Below are positions 1-7,191 of a DNA stretch of 18,214 bases, piece by piece; positions within the stretch are counted from its first letter, which is position 1; every line of letters starts with the position of its first letter. A model generated the notes under the pieces. It ran no database searches. It saw only the letters and a list, made by a program, of their open reading frames with translations, and was not told the DNA's origin. The DNA comes from JAWSUT01 sp033549345. Its GTDB lineage: Bacteria > Bacillota > Dethiobacteria > Dethiobacterales > Dethiobacteraceae. The stretch covers positions 1 through 18,214 of the forward strand of contig JAWSUT010000041.1 of the NCBI GenBank assembly GCA_033549345.1, given 5' to 3'. Both the position numbers and the translations under genes were made by a program.

Positions 1-427
1 GATTTGATGGATAACCCTAAAGTGTTACTCACAAGCTCCACACTCGCTTGGACCCAGAACCAACGCTAAGAATGTTTCCATACCATCTTTGACAAAATGA
101 GCCGGATAGTCAGGTTGAATATTTCCATAAGGGCAATGAGACCCAGCAAAGGAGCACGACTGACATCCACCTCGTGGGCAGGCAGAACGAAGGAATTGAG
201 GGCATTGACCCAGTGAGACATGGGAGGTTTGCCGCCAGGAGAAATGTGGAATTTTACGGCCTCAAAATTTTGGATTGTGCTTACCCTTAGTTTCACGCTC
301 GCTCGCCCTGTAAGATTTTGTATGATTTTCATTTATCACCCATGATAGCTCATTTAAATAGGTTGAAATACTGTGATATCGTGAGATATCCAGAGAAAAA
401 TTAAGATTATAGAGGGAGGCTGTAAAT
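1..427. other. Leader region without a recognised gene
   Basis: No confident gene was found here. On the minus strand an 88-codon frame (332 down to 66) has an ATG but only a GGTGAT-like ribosome site placed very close to it, and its product matches nothing I recognise. A second minus-strand frame, shifted by one base, is rich in Cys codons and ends near base 58, but it has no start codon. The two overlapping half-plausible frames could be the remnant of a decayed gene or mobile element, or chance. The last ~120 bases are AT-rich and form the upstream region of the ahcY operon. Confidence 0.3.
363..419 (+). promoter_or_regulatory. Possible promoter/operator region of the SAM-salvage operon
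   Basis: A TTGAAA hexamer lies at 363-368. Two GATATC palindromes (375-380 and 385-390) separated by GTGA form a small symmetric element just after it. No clear -10 sits at 17-bp spacing; TAAGAT/TTATAG-like sequences occur at about 402-411. The symmetric element could be an operator or part of a poor promoter. The GGGAGG ribosome site at about 413-418 serves the TTG start at 428. I see no SAM or SAH riboswitch fold. Confidence 0.25.
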
Positions 428-1672
428 TTGAGTACGATTCGCAATCCAAATCTTGCCCCGGACGGAAAACTGAAAATTGACTGGGTTAGGGACCATATGC
501 CTGTTTTGAATGAGTTAGCTGACGAGTATCGGGAGAGCAAGCCTTTTGCTGGGCTTCGAGTGGCAATCTGCCTGCATTTGGAAGCCAAAACAGCCTATAT
601 GGCGAAAGTAATACAGGAAAGCGGTGCACAGGTAACGATTACCGGCAGTAACCCCCTTTCCACACAGGATGATATCGCTGCGGCACTGGTGGCAGACGGG
701 CTGACTGTCCATTCCTGGCACGGTGCCACACAGGAAGAATATGAAGAACATCTGCACAGGACCATCCAAAGCGAACCGCACCTGATTATTGACGATGGCG
801 GAGACCTGGTTGCACTGTTGCATACACATTATCCGCAGTTGATCGACAATGTGCGGGGTGGAGCGGAAGAAACAACCACCGGCCTGATCCGGCTGCGGGC
901 CATGGCCGCTGAGAAAGCGCTGAAGATTCCCATGATGGCCGTTAATGATGCTTTCTGCAAATATCTTTTTGACAACCGCTACGGAACGGGTCAGTCCGTC
1001 TGGGACGGAATTATGCGTGCCACAAACCTGGTGGTGGCAGGGAAGAATGTGGTGGTCATCGGCTACGGTTGGTGCGGAAAAGGAGTTGCCATGCGGGCCA
1101 GAGGCCTCGGCGCCCGCGTGATTGTCTGTGAAATCGACCCCATTAAAGCTGTTGAGGCAGTTATGGATGGTAATACCGTTATGCCCCTGGCAGAGGCTGC
1201 CCCATTGGGCGATATTTTCGTTACCGTCACCGGTTGTCGTGACGTAATCGACAAAGAACATTTTGTTAACATGAAAGATGGCGCCATTTTATGCAATGCC
1301 GGCCATTTTGATCTCGAAATCAACAAGCGGGCACTCGAAGAAATGGCGGATGTGAAACGTCTTGCCCGGCGTAATGTGGATGCCTATGAATTTGGAGGTA
1401 AAAAAGTCTATATCATCGCTGAAGGCCGTCTGGTGAACCTGGCGGCTGCAGACGGTCATCCGGCAGAAATTATGGATATGACCTTTGCGCTACAGGTGGA
1501 AGCGTTAAACTATTTAAACAGGAATCACGGAAAGCTGCCAAACGATGTGTTGACACTGCCTGCCAGTGTGGATGAAAAAGTGGCGAGCCGCAAGCTCAAA
1601 GCGCTGGGTGTCTCCATTGATACACTCTCACATGCGCAGGAGTGTTATCTAACCAGCTGGAAACCTGAATAG
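428..1672 (+). CDS. ahcY: Adenosylhomocysteinase (or S-inosylhomocysteine hydrolase)
   Basis: NAD-dependent cytosolic hydrolase that splits S-adenosylhomocysteine (or, in some archaea, S-inosylhomocysteine) to homocysteine and a nucleoside. The 414-residue protein is the short form typical of archaea and Thermotoga. Visible signatures are IDDGGDLVALLH, the EETTTGLIRL stretch with the catalytic Glu, VNDAFCKYLFDNRYGTGQS with the catalytic Lys/Asp pair, the NAD-binding loop GYGWCGKG, CNAGHFD with the catalytic His, and AAADGHPAEIMD near the C-terminus. In the purine pocket (HLEAKTAY, residues 50-57) residue 54 is Lys where most adenosylhomocysteinases have Gln or Glu. The start is TTG at 428, chosen because GGGAGG lies just upstream. 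It opens a five-gene operon that ends with a nucleoside deaminase, so the true substrate could be the deaminated form; family membership is secure, substrate is inferred. Confidence 0.93.
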   Translation: MSTIRNPNLAPDGKLKIDWVRDHMPVLNELADEYRESKPFAGLRVAICLHLEAKTAYMAKVIQESGAQVTITGSNPLSTQDDIAAALVADGLTVHSWHGATQEEYEEHLHRTIQSEPHLIIDDGGDLVALLHTHYPQLIDNVRGGAEETTTGLIRLRAMAAEKALKIPMMAVNDAFCKYLFDNRYGTGQSVWDGIMRATNLVVAGKNVVVIGYGWCGKGVAMRARGLGARVIVCEIDPIKAVEAVMDGNTVMPLAEAAPLGDIFVTVTGCRDVIDKEHFVNMKDGAILCNAGHFDLEINKRALEEMADVKRLARRNVDAYEFGGKKVYIIAEGRLVNLAAADGHPAEIMDMTFALQVEALNYLNRNHGKLPNDVLTLPASVDEKVASRKLKALGVSIDTLSHAQECYLTSWKPE

Positions 1673-1685
1673 GGGGAGAAGATAA

Positions 1686-2474
1686 ATGAGCATTCAACTG
1701 GCGATTATCGGGGGGACAGGCGTTTATGACCCGAAAATGCTGGATAATCTCGAGACACTGGAAGTAGCAACCCGTTACGGGGCGGCCCTGATGACCCAGG
1801 GTACATACCAGGACCACCAGGTGGTTTTTTTGGCGCGCCACGGTACAAAGCATGGCACGCCACCCCACAAGGTGAATTACCGGGCCAACATCGCAGCGTT
1901 GGTTAAGCTTGGCGTGATAAGGGTAGTGGCCACAGCAGCTGTCGGTTCCCTGAATGAAAGCATGCCTCCGGGAGCTATGGTCCTTTTAGGCCAGTTCTTG
2001 GACTTTACCAAGGTGCGTGAGTCCACATTTTTTGACGGTGGGGCTGCCGGCGTCGTCCACACCGACTTTACAGTGCCCTACTGCCCTGACTTAAACGCAG
2101 CGCTGCTGGGCGCAGCAAACCGTGCAGGCGTGGAGCTCCTGCAGGGCGGCGTCTATGTCTGTGCAGAAGGCCCCCGCTTTGAAACGCCGGCCGAAATCAG
2201 GATGTATCAGCAGTTGGGCGGTGACCTTGTCGGTATGACCAATGTCCCGGAAGTGGTTCTGGCCCGGGAAGCAGGCCTCTGTTACAGCACCGTGGCCCTG
2301 TCCACCAATTTTGGTGCTGGTATTTCTCCCACTGTGCTGACACACCAGGAAGTGCTGGATGTTATGGCGGAGAATGTGGAAAAAGTCCGCCGTTTATTAA
2401 TGGAAGCCATCCCCATGCTGGATGAGAAAAGAGACTGCCGGTGCGGGGAACTGGGCAGCCCGATTCCGCTCTAG
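1686..2474 (+). CDS. mtnP: MTA phosphorylase family protein, probably methylthioinosine phosphorylase
   Basis: Phosphorylase of the PNP/MTAP family: it cleaves a 5'-methylthio- (or 5'-deoxy-) purine nucleoside with phosphate to the base and a 5-modified ribose-1-phosphate. The 262-residue length is normal. Visible family features are IIGGTG (7-12), ARHG/HGTPPHKVNYRAN (50-68, phosphate and ribose site), the TAAVGSL loop, CAEGPRFETPAE (159-170) and GMTNVPEVVLAREA (183-196). A C-terminal Cys-Arg-Cys (251-253) resembles the CXC motif of archaeal MTAPs. The two Asp residues that read the adenine amino group in human MTAP (Asp220, Asp222) correspond to Asn208 and Gly210 here (STNFGAG), as in hypoxanthine/guanine-type enzymes. 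That favours methylthioinosine and 5'-deoxyinosine, and the operon carries the matching deaminase. It begins 13 bases after ahcY with a good ribosome site. Substrate is inference. Confidence 0.9.
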   Translation: MSIQLAIIGGTGVYDPKMLDNLETLEVATRYGAALMTQGTYQDHQVVFLARHGTKHGTPPHKVNYRANIAALVKLGVIRVVATAAVGSLNESMPPGAMVLLGQFLDFTKVRESTFFDGGAAGVVHTDFTVPYCPDLNAALLGAANRAGVELLQGGVYVCAEGPRFETPAEIRMYQQLGGDLVGMTNVPEVVLAREAGLCYSTVALSTNFGAGISPTVLTHQEVLDVMAENVEKVRRLLMEAIPMLDEKRDCRCGELGSPIPL

Positions 2475-2483
2475 GAGGAACTT

Positions 2484-3536
2484 ATGGATCCGATCCGCTT
2501 TACGGAAGAGAGAGTAGAATTATTGGATCAGCGGCTGCTGCCGACAGAAGTAACGTATATATTGTGCTCCGACTGGCGCTGTGTGGCTGCCGGGATTAAA
2601 GATATGGTCGTGCGCGGAGCTCCGGCTATCGGGGCTGCCGCCGCTTTCGGCATGGCCCTGGCGGCAAAGGAGCTGTCTCTTTCCTCCCGGGAGTCTTTTT
2701 TTGACGGCCTCGCCGACGCTGCCGAGGGCCTAAAAGCGACCCGTCCCACAGCTGTCAACCTGGCCTGGGCGGTGGAGAGAATGCTCAGTGTGGCAAAAAC
2801 GCAAACAGGGACGTCTCCATCTGACATCGCGGCGGTTCTTACTGCAGAAGCCAAACGTATTGCAGCAGAGGATCTGGTGGTTAACCGTAAAATCGGTGAC
2901 TACGGGGCGGAGCTGGTCCCGGATAACGCCCGTATCCTGACCCATTGTAATGCCGGTGCTCTGGCCACTGTGGGCTACGGAACGGCTCTTGGCGTCATGC
3001 GCAGCGCCGTCTCCCAGGGGAAAAAGATTTCTGTTTTTGCCGATGAAACCCGGCCGTATTTGCAGGGAGCCAGACTGACTGCATGGGAGCTTTACCGGGA
3101 CAATATTCCGGTCACTCTCATTGCCGACAACATGGCGGGATTTTTAATGAAGCAGGGGGAAATTGACCTTGTGATTGTAGGTGCGGACAGAATTGCTGCC
3201 AACGGAGATGTAGCCAATAAAATTGGTACCTATTCCGTGGCTGTGTTGGCTGCAGCGCACAATATTCCTTTTTACGTGGCGGCGCCATATTCCACCTTTG
3301 ACCTGTCTCTGAGAGACGGAGATGAAATTCCCATTGAAGAGCGCTGTGAATCTGAAATGACCCATTTCAACGGCAGGCGTATTGCTCCGGAGGGAATCGC
3401 ATGCTACAATCCTTCCTTTGATGTGACTCCAGCCAAATATGTTACTGCAATTATTACCGAATTCGGTGTAATACATCATCCCGACAACGAAAACGTCCGC
3501 CGTTTTTTCGAGGAGGCGCAAAATGGCCTCGCTTAG
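2484..3536 (+). CDS. mtnA: Methylthioribose-1-phosphate isomerase (aldose-to-ketose)
   Basis: Cytosolic isomerase converting 5-methylthioribose-1-phosphate to 5-methylthioribulose-1-phosphate; homologues also act on 5-deoxyribose-1-phosphate. The 350 residues match the usual 340-355. Motifs in order are RGAPAIG (44-50), THCNAGALAT with catalytic Cys155, DETRPYLQGARLTAWEL (187-203), and IVGADRIAANGDVANKIGTY (231-250) with catalytic Asp235. These residues separate it from the related eIF2B subunits. The ATG at 2484 follows a perfect AGGAGG (2473-2478) just behind the mtnP stop, and the 3' end overlaps the aldolase by 14 bases, indicating coupled translation. No MtnB, MtnC or the oxygen-dependent MtnD is present in the window, so its ketose product is more likely cleaved by the next gene. 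Confidence 0.95.
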   Translation: MDPIRFTEERVELLDQRLLPTEVTYILCSDWRCVAAGIKDMVVRGAPAIGAAAAFGMALAAKELSLSSRESFFDGLADAAEGLKATRPTAVNLAWAVERMLSVAKTQTGTSPSDIAAVLTAEAKRIAAEDLVVNRKIGDYGAELVPDNARILTHCNAGALATVGYGTALGVMRSAVSQGKKISVFADETRPYLQGARLTAWELYRDNIPVTLIADNMAGFLMKQGEIDLVIVGADRIAANGDVANKIGTYSVAVLAAAHNIPFYVAAPYSTFDLSLRDGDEIPIEERCESEMTHFNGRRIAPEGIACYNPSFDVTPAKYVTAIITEFGVIHHPDNENVRRFFEEAQNGLA

Positions 3537-4179
3537 AGAAAAGATGCTTGCTGTTATCAGCGATATGTGTCGGGATAACCTGGTGCTTGGCACCTGGGGC
3601 AATGTTTCGGTGCGTGACGGAGACAATTCGATGCTGATTACGCCAAGCGGAATGAATTACGAACAGCTGGAACCTGCCGATCTCGTACGGCTTTCGCTGG
3701 ATGGCGGCACAGCACAAGGACGCTGGAAACCCTCATCGGAGTGGCGGCTGCATGCAGCAATTTACCGGGGACGACAAGACATCAGCGCCATCGTCCACAC
3801 ACACAGTGTTTATGCGACGGCGTTTGCCGTGGCCAGAATGCCTATACCGGCGGTGGTGGAAGATCTGGTGCAGGTGGCCGGCGGCAGTGTGGATGTTGCC
3901 GACTATACACTGCCCGGTACCGATGAACTGGCAGAGAATGCTCTTTTGGCACTGGGCAATAAAAGTGCCGTCCTGCTGGCCAGTCATGGCCTGGTGGGTG
4001 CGGCACAAACACTGGAGGAAGCACTGAAAGTGTGCCGTATTGCGGAGAAAACGGCGCAGGTTGCTCTTTTTGCCCGGCTGCTAGGGCCCGTCCACGAGCT
4101 AAGTGAGGAGGATATCCGGGCAATGCGCAATTTCTATCTTACGTCTTATGGTCCGGAATACCGGGGGGAGGACAAGTAG
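3523..4179 (+). CDS. FucA-like class II aldolase for 5-methylthio/5-deoxyribulose-1-phosphate
   Basis: Zinc-dependent class II aldolase/adducin family, 218 residues. The predicted metal and catalytic residues fall at the same positions as in E. coli L-fuculose-phosphate aldolase: Glu73 (SSEWRLH), His92 and His94 (VHTHS), and His155 (ASHGL). The GTWGNVS and LITPSGM segments form the phosphate pocket, and the C-terminal YGPEYR tail also resembles FucA rather than the dehydratase MtnB. Directly behind mtnA, the expected reaction is cleavage of 5-methylthioribulose-1-phosphate to DHAP and 2-methylthioacetaldehyde, and of 5-deoxyribulose-1-phosphate to DHAP and acetaldehyde (the DHAP shunt known in Rhodospirillum, some Bacillus and pathogenic E. 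coli). The ATG at 3523 has GGAGG in front and lies within the end of mtnA. MtnB or a fuculose/rhamnulose aldolase are alternatives; there are no sugar-catabolic neighbours to support the latter. Confidence 0.88.
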   Translation: MASLREKMLAVISDMCRDNLVLGTWGNVSVRDGDNSMLITPSGMNYEQLEPADLVRLSLDGGTAQGRWKPSSEWRLHAAIYRGRQDISAIVHTHSVYATAFAVARMPIPAVVEDLVQVAGGSVDVADYTLPGTDELAENALLALGNKSAVLLASHGLVGAAQTLEEALKVCRIAEKTAQVALFARLLGPVHELSEEDIRAMRNFYLTSYGPEYRGEDK

Positions 4180-5477
4180 TGAAGACGTTAATTCGCGATG
4201 TAACAGTACTTACTGTCAATGAAGACCAGGATCTCATCACTGAGGCAGATGTGGTGATTGATGGTCAGTCTATTTCGTATGTCGGTGAAAAAAAAGAGTG
4301 GGAAGAAAGCTTTGATAAAGTCATTAACGGGCGGGGCAAACTGCTCTCCCCGGGATTTGTCAATGCGCACGGGCATGCGGCTATGACGCTTCTGCGCTCA
4401 TTTGCCGATGATGTCCCACTGATGTACTGGCTGGAAAAGAGAATCTGGCCTATCGAAGCCAAACTGAAGCGTGAAGATGTATACTGGGGTACGATGCTTG
4501 CTGTATTGGAGATGATTAGGGGCGGTACCACCACGTTTACCGATATGTACTTCTTTATGGAACAGGTGGCGGAAGCGGCTAACGAATCAGGGATTCGTGC
4601 CGTGCTCTCCCGCGGACTGGTGGGAGTCGGCCATATGGCAGAACTGGGCCTTGAGGAAAGCGAACAGTTCGTCAATACCTGGCAGGGGCGGGGAGAAGGC
4701 CGCATTACGACGATGCTCGGTCCACACGCTCCTTATACCTGCCCGCCCGATTACCTCAGGCGTGTCCTTGCATTACAGGAAAAACTGAATGTGCCGATAC
4801 AGATTCACCTGGCTGAAACCACAGATGAAATCGAGCAAATACAGGAGAAATACGGTGTTACTCCCGCCGTGTTATTAAAAGAAACCGGCCTGTTCGACCG
4901 GCAAGTCTTAGCGGCGCATTGCGTCCACCTTACGGAAACAGATATGGACATACTCAAAAGTTATGGCGTGCATGTGGCTCACAACCCCGGCAGCAATCTA
5001 AAGCTGGGCAGCGGCATTGCTCCCATCCCTGATTTACTGAGCAGGGGTATAACGGTTGGTCTGGGTACGGACGGCGCCGCCAGCAACAACAACCTGGACA
5101 TGATGGAAGAGATGCGGCTGGCTGCCCTGCTGCACAAAGGCAGCCGGATGGATCCCACCGCCATCACTGCCCGGGATGCACTGGCCATGGCCACCCGGGA
5201 GGGGGCCAAAGCCGTCTTCCTGGAGAATGTGGGTCAGATAGCAGAAGGAATGAAAGCAGATTTAATTATGCTGGACTTGCACAGGCCGCACCTGACTCCG
5301 CAGCACGATTTGGTTGCACACCTGGTATATGCCGCACAACCGGCCGACGTTACACTGGTTATGGTAAATGGTAAAATCCTGCTGGAAAATGGTGAGCTTA
5401 CCACCCTGGACGAAGAAAAAATCCTCTTCCAGGCAGAGCAGCGGGCAATTCACCTTGTCCGAGAAACAAACCAATAA
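4179..5477 (+). CDS. mtaD: MTA/SAH/5'-deoxyadenosine deaminase (amidohydrolase)
   Basis: Metal-dependent amidohydrolase of 432 residues, closely similar in layout to Thermotoga TM0936 and to DadD of Methanocaldococcus. It replaces the adenine amino group of S-adenosylhomocysteine, methylthioadenosine and 5'-deoxyadenosine by oxygen, giving the inosine forms. Visible sites are the metal-binding NAHGH (His64, His66), the WPIEAKL Glu, IHLAET (His210, Glu213), AAHCVH (His247) and GTDGAASNN (Asp298). HNPGSNLKLGSGIAP is the family signature just before the last metal ligand. The GTG start at 4179 shares one base with the preceding TAG stop, so translation is coupled. It closes the operon. Placing this deaminase with a phosphorylase that has lost its adenine-reading acids suggests deamination precedes base removal. 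Confidence 0.92.
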   Translation: MKTLIRDVTVLTVNEDQDLITEADVVIDGQSISYVGEKKEWEESFDKVINGRGKLLSPGFVNAHGHAAMTLLRSFADDVPLMYWLEKRIWPIEAKLKREDVYWGTMLAVLEMIRGGTTTFTDMYFFMEQVAEAANESGIRAVLSRGLVGVGHMAELGLEESEQFVNTWQGRGEGRITTMLGPHAPYTCPPDYLRRVLALQEKLNVPIQIHLAETTDEIEQIQEKYGVTPAVLLKETGLFDRQVLAAHCVHLTETDMDILKSYGVHVAHNPGSNLKLGSGIAPIPDLLSRGITVGLGTDGAASNNNLDMMEEMRLAALLHKGSRMDPTAITARDALAMATREGAKAVFLENVGQIAEGMKADLIMLDLHRPHLTPQHDLVAHLVYAAQPADVTLVMVNGKILLENGELTTLDEEKILFQAEQRAIHLVRETNQ

Positions 5478-5487
5478 AAAAAATCAA

Positions 5488-5513
5488 AAAGCCTGACAAA
5501 AACGTCAGGCTTT
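5488..5513. terminator. Bidirectional intrinsic terminator
   Basis: A 10-bp perfect stem AAAGCCTGAC / GTCAGGCTTT closes a six-base AAAAAC loop. The flanks are A-rich on the left and begin with TTT on the right, so it can stop the SAM-salvage operon from the left and the sporulation lipoprotein gene from the right. Confidence 0.85.
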
Positions 5514-5548
5514 CTGATTGATCTATGTCTTAAGAAAGGCAATTCGAG

Positions 5549-6079
5549 TTAATTCGTTTCAGCGCGCATTCGCTGCAGGACTTCTGTGATTTGGTCAAAG
5601 AAGGTGGAAATTGGCTCACCGCGCTGTATTCCGCCCGAAATTTCCTCCAGCTGCCTGACGATATCAGGATTGGCTGAAACATAGGCATTAACGATGCTCG
5701 GTTCCCGGTCTTCAATGATACGTGACACTTCCTGCTTAATTTCATTCTCATTGCGCTCTGCAGCCTGATCACGTTCCAGTGTGATACCGACCATAGCCAG
5801 GTTTGAGATGACTACCACAACTGCATCATCCACACCTTCCACGTCGGTTGCCATGTCGGCCACACGGTTTGCCAGATCGTTGGCATCAGGATCCGGCTGC
5901 CCGGGTTGTGTTCGCGGAGCCGGTGCGCCCGGACGGTTTATATCTTCCGGATCCTGGCGGTCCTGTTGGGGTACAGGCTGGCGCTCGGGTGCAGGCCTGC
6001 GGAATGTGGCACAGCCGCTGACAATCATCGTAACAGCCAGAACAATACTCAGAAAAAGTAAAAATCTTCTGCTCTTCAT
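5549..6079 (-). CDS. YhcN/YlaJ family sporulation lipoprotein
   Basis: A 176-residue exported lipoprotein. The N-terminus is a signal peptide with basic residues (MKSRRF), a hydrophobic core and a lipobox ending VSGC (Cys23), so it should be lipid-anchored on the outer face of a membrane. A Pro/Gln/Arg-rich linker follows (about 28-63), then the conserved domain (about 65-170) with DLANRVADMATDVEGVDDAVVVV, typical of the YhcN/YlaJ family found in spore membranes of Bacilli and Clostridia. The domain resembles small alpha-beta modules that bind or assemble at envelopes; its exact role in germination or outgrowth is not settled. The ATG is preceded by an unusually complete ribosome site, AAGGAGGTGATC. 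It is a single-gene unit, divergent from surE and convergent with the SAM operon. Confidence 0.85.
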   Translation of the reverse strand: MKSRRFLLFLSIVLAVTMIVSGCATFRRPAPERQPVPQQDRQDPEDINRPGAPAPRTQPGQPDPDANDLANRVADMATDVEGVDDAVVVVISNLAMVGITLERDQAAERNENEIKQEVSRIIEDREPSIVNAYVSANPDIVRQLEEISGGIQRGEPISTFFDQITEVLQRMRAETN

Positions 6080-6109
6080 TTACTTGATCACCTCCTTGCA
6101 GTCTAAATA

Positions 6110-6139
6110 TAGTTTCTGAACATCAGGTCAATTTATACA
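6110..6139 (-). promoter_or_regulatory. Possible forespore (sigma-G/sigma-F type) promoter
   Basis: Read on the minus strand, TGTATA (6139-6134) and GAAACTA (6116-6110) are separated by 17 bases. This resembles the sigma-G consensus TGAATA-N17/18-CATACTA (5 of 6 and 5 of 7 matches). It lies about 30 bases ahead of the lipoprotein start, which fits the forespore expression known for yhcN. No good vegetative promoter is seen. Short AT-rich motifs can match by chance. Confidence 0.35.
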
Positions 6140-6172
6140 GGTTTTAACCGCCAGATTACGGGTACAGTAAAA

Positions 6173-6201
6173 TTGACACACCTTTTTGCATAAATTATAA
6201 T
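6173..6201 (+). promoter_or_regulatory. Near-consensus sigma-A promoter of the surE operon
   Basis: TTGACA (6173-6178) and TATAAT (6196-6201) are both perfect consensus hexamers with the ideal 17-base spacer. Transcription should start near 6208, giving a short leader before the GGAGGG ribosome site and the surE TTG start. This is the clearest promoter in the window and implies constitutive expression of the surE-to-tautomerase unit. Confidence 0.85.
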
Positions 6202-6238
6202 TTAGAGGAAAGCTCAACCAGTCCGGAGGGATACTAAG

Positions 6239-7003
6239 TTGAAAATCCTTTTAACAAATGATGACGGTATCTTTGCAGAAGGCCTGCAGATGCTGGCCAA
6301 AGAGATAGAAAAAATTGCGGATACATTTGTTGTGGCGCCCGATCATGAACAGAGTGCCACAGGCCACGCCATTACGATGCACAGGCCGCTGCGGGCCGAG
6401 CGGGTTAAATACCTACACTCACCTGACCTGCCTACCTGGGCAGTAAACGGAACACCGGCCGACTGCGTTAAGCTGGCGGTTGAGGCCATCATGCCCAAAC
6501 GCCCTGATATGGTCATCTCCGGCATAAACCGCGGTGCCAATCTGGGTACCGATGTGCTTTATTCCGGCACTGTCTCGGCCGCAATTGAAGGTGTAATTCT
6601 TGGTATACCCGCCATTGCGGTCAGCCTGGCAGAATACAAAGAACCCCGCTATGAATACGCTGCCGAATTTGTTTCCCGTCTGGCCAGTGTACTGCACCGC
6701 AAAAATGTTAAAAGCGACACGCTTTTGAATGTCAATGTTCCCGGATGCGGTAAAGAAAAGATGCAGGGTGTGGCTATCACACGGCTGGGTGTGCGCCAGT
6801 ACAAAAACGCATTTGAGAAGCGAACTGATCCGCGCGGTCGCACATATTACTGGCTGGCCGGGGAGCTGATGGATGTACAGGACGGCGACGATACAGATGT
6901 TGCTGCAATTAAAGCCTGTAAAATATCTGTCACTCCGATTCAGCATGACCTGACGAACTATGGCCTGATTGACAGTCTCAAAAAATGGAGCATTGAATTA
7001 TAA
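6239..7003 (+). CDS. surE: 5'/3'-nucleotidase SurE
   Basis: Metal-dependent phosphatase releasing phosphate from nucleoside 5'- and 3'-monophosphates, and from short polyphosphate in characterised homologues; cytosolic. The 254 residues are full length. The metal site is visible as LTNDDGI (Asp8, Asp9), DHEQSATGHAIT (Ser39) and SGINRGANLGTDVLYSGTVSAAIEG (Asn97). The start is TTG at 6239, set by the GGAGGG site eight bases upstream and by the N-terminal MKILLTNDDG that normally begins SurE. It leads an operon with rtcB and deoC, suggesting nucleotide turnover or RNA repair and salvage as the shared theme. Confidence 0.95.
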   Translation: MKILLTNDDGIFAEGLQMLAKEIEKIADTFVVAPDHEQSATGHAITMHRPLRAERVKYLHSPDLPTWAVNGTPADCVKLAVEAIMPKRPDMVISGINRGANLGTDVLYSGTVSAAIEGVILGIPAIAVSLAEYKEPRYEYAAEFVSRLASVLHRKNVKSDTLLNVNVPGCGKEKMQGVAITRLGVRQYKNAFEKRTDPRGRTYYWLAGELMDVQDGDDTDVAAIKACKISVTPIQHDLTNYGLIDSLKKWSIEL

Positions 7004-7020
7004 TCAGATGAGGTGGCACA

Positions 7021-7188
7021 ATGGAAAGCCGGGGAAAACTGGAGTTGTTGGCGACACTGAAACTGAAAAACAATGATGAACTTTATCGTGTTGTTGATTT
7101 CTTAAACCGCAATCTGAAATCGCATAACCTGATGTTTGGTATGAGTAAAAACGGCGACGAAATAACGTTCTCCGTTTATGAAGTATAG
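7021..7188 (+). CDS. YpmA-like small protein (DUF4264 type)
   Basis: A 55-residue protein beginning MESRGKLELLATLKLKNNDE and containing LYRVVDFLNRNLKSHNLMFG, which resembles the small YpmA/DUF4264 proteins of Firmicutes (recognised from memory of the pattern). Predicted fold is a short alpha-beta unit: strand, helix (about 19-33), two strands. No catalytic residues or membrane segments are evident, and the function of the family is unknown to me. The ATG follows GAGGTGG and lies 17 bases behind surE. It is only three bases ahead of the longest rtcB frame, so it is cotranscribed. Confidence 0.72.
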   Translation: MESRGKLELLATLKLKNNDELYRVVDFLNRNLKSHNLMFGMSKNGDEITFSVYEV

Positions 7189-7191
7189 CAG

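Noticed and set aside
363..427. SAM or SAH riboswitch ahead of ahcY
   Set aside because: The leader is too short and lacks the paired elements of known SAM or SAH riboswitches.
515..1261. A 248-codon open frame on the minus strand within ahcY
   Set aside because: It mirrors the conserved ahcY coding frame, has no ribosome site and its product lacks any recognisable motif.
3523..4179. Methylthioribulose-1-phosphate dehydratase (MtnB)
   Set aside because: Metal-residue positions and the C-terminal tail fit FucA-type aldolases better, and MtnC/MtnD genes are absent; not fully excluded.
6419..6946. A 175-codon minus-strand frame within surE
   Set aside because: It lies wholly under a clear SurE coding sequence and shows no family features.
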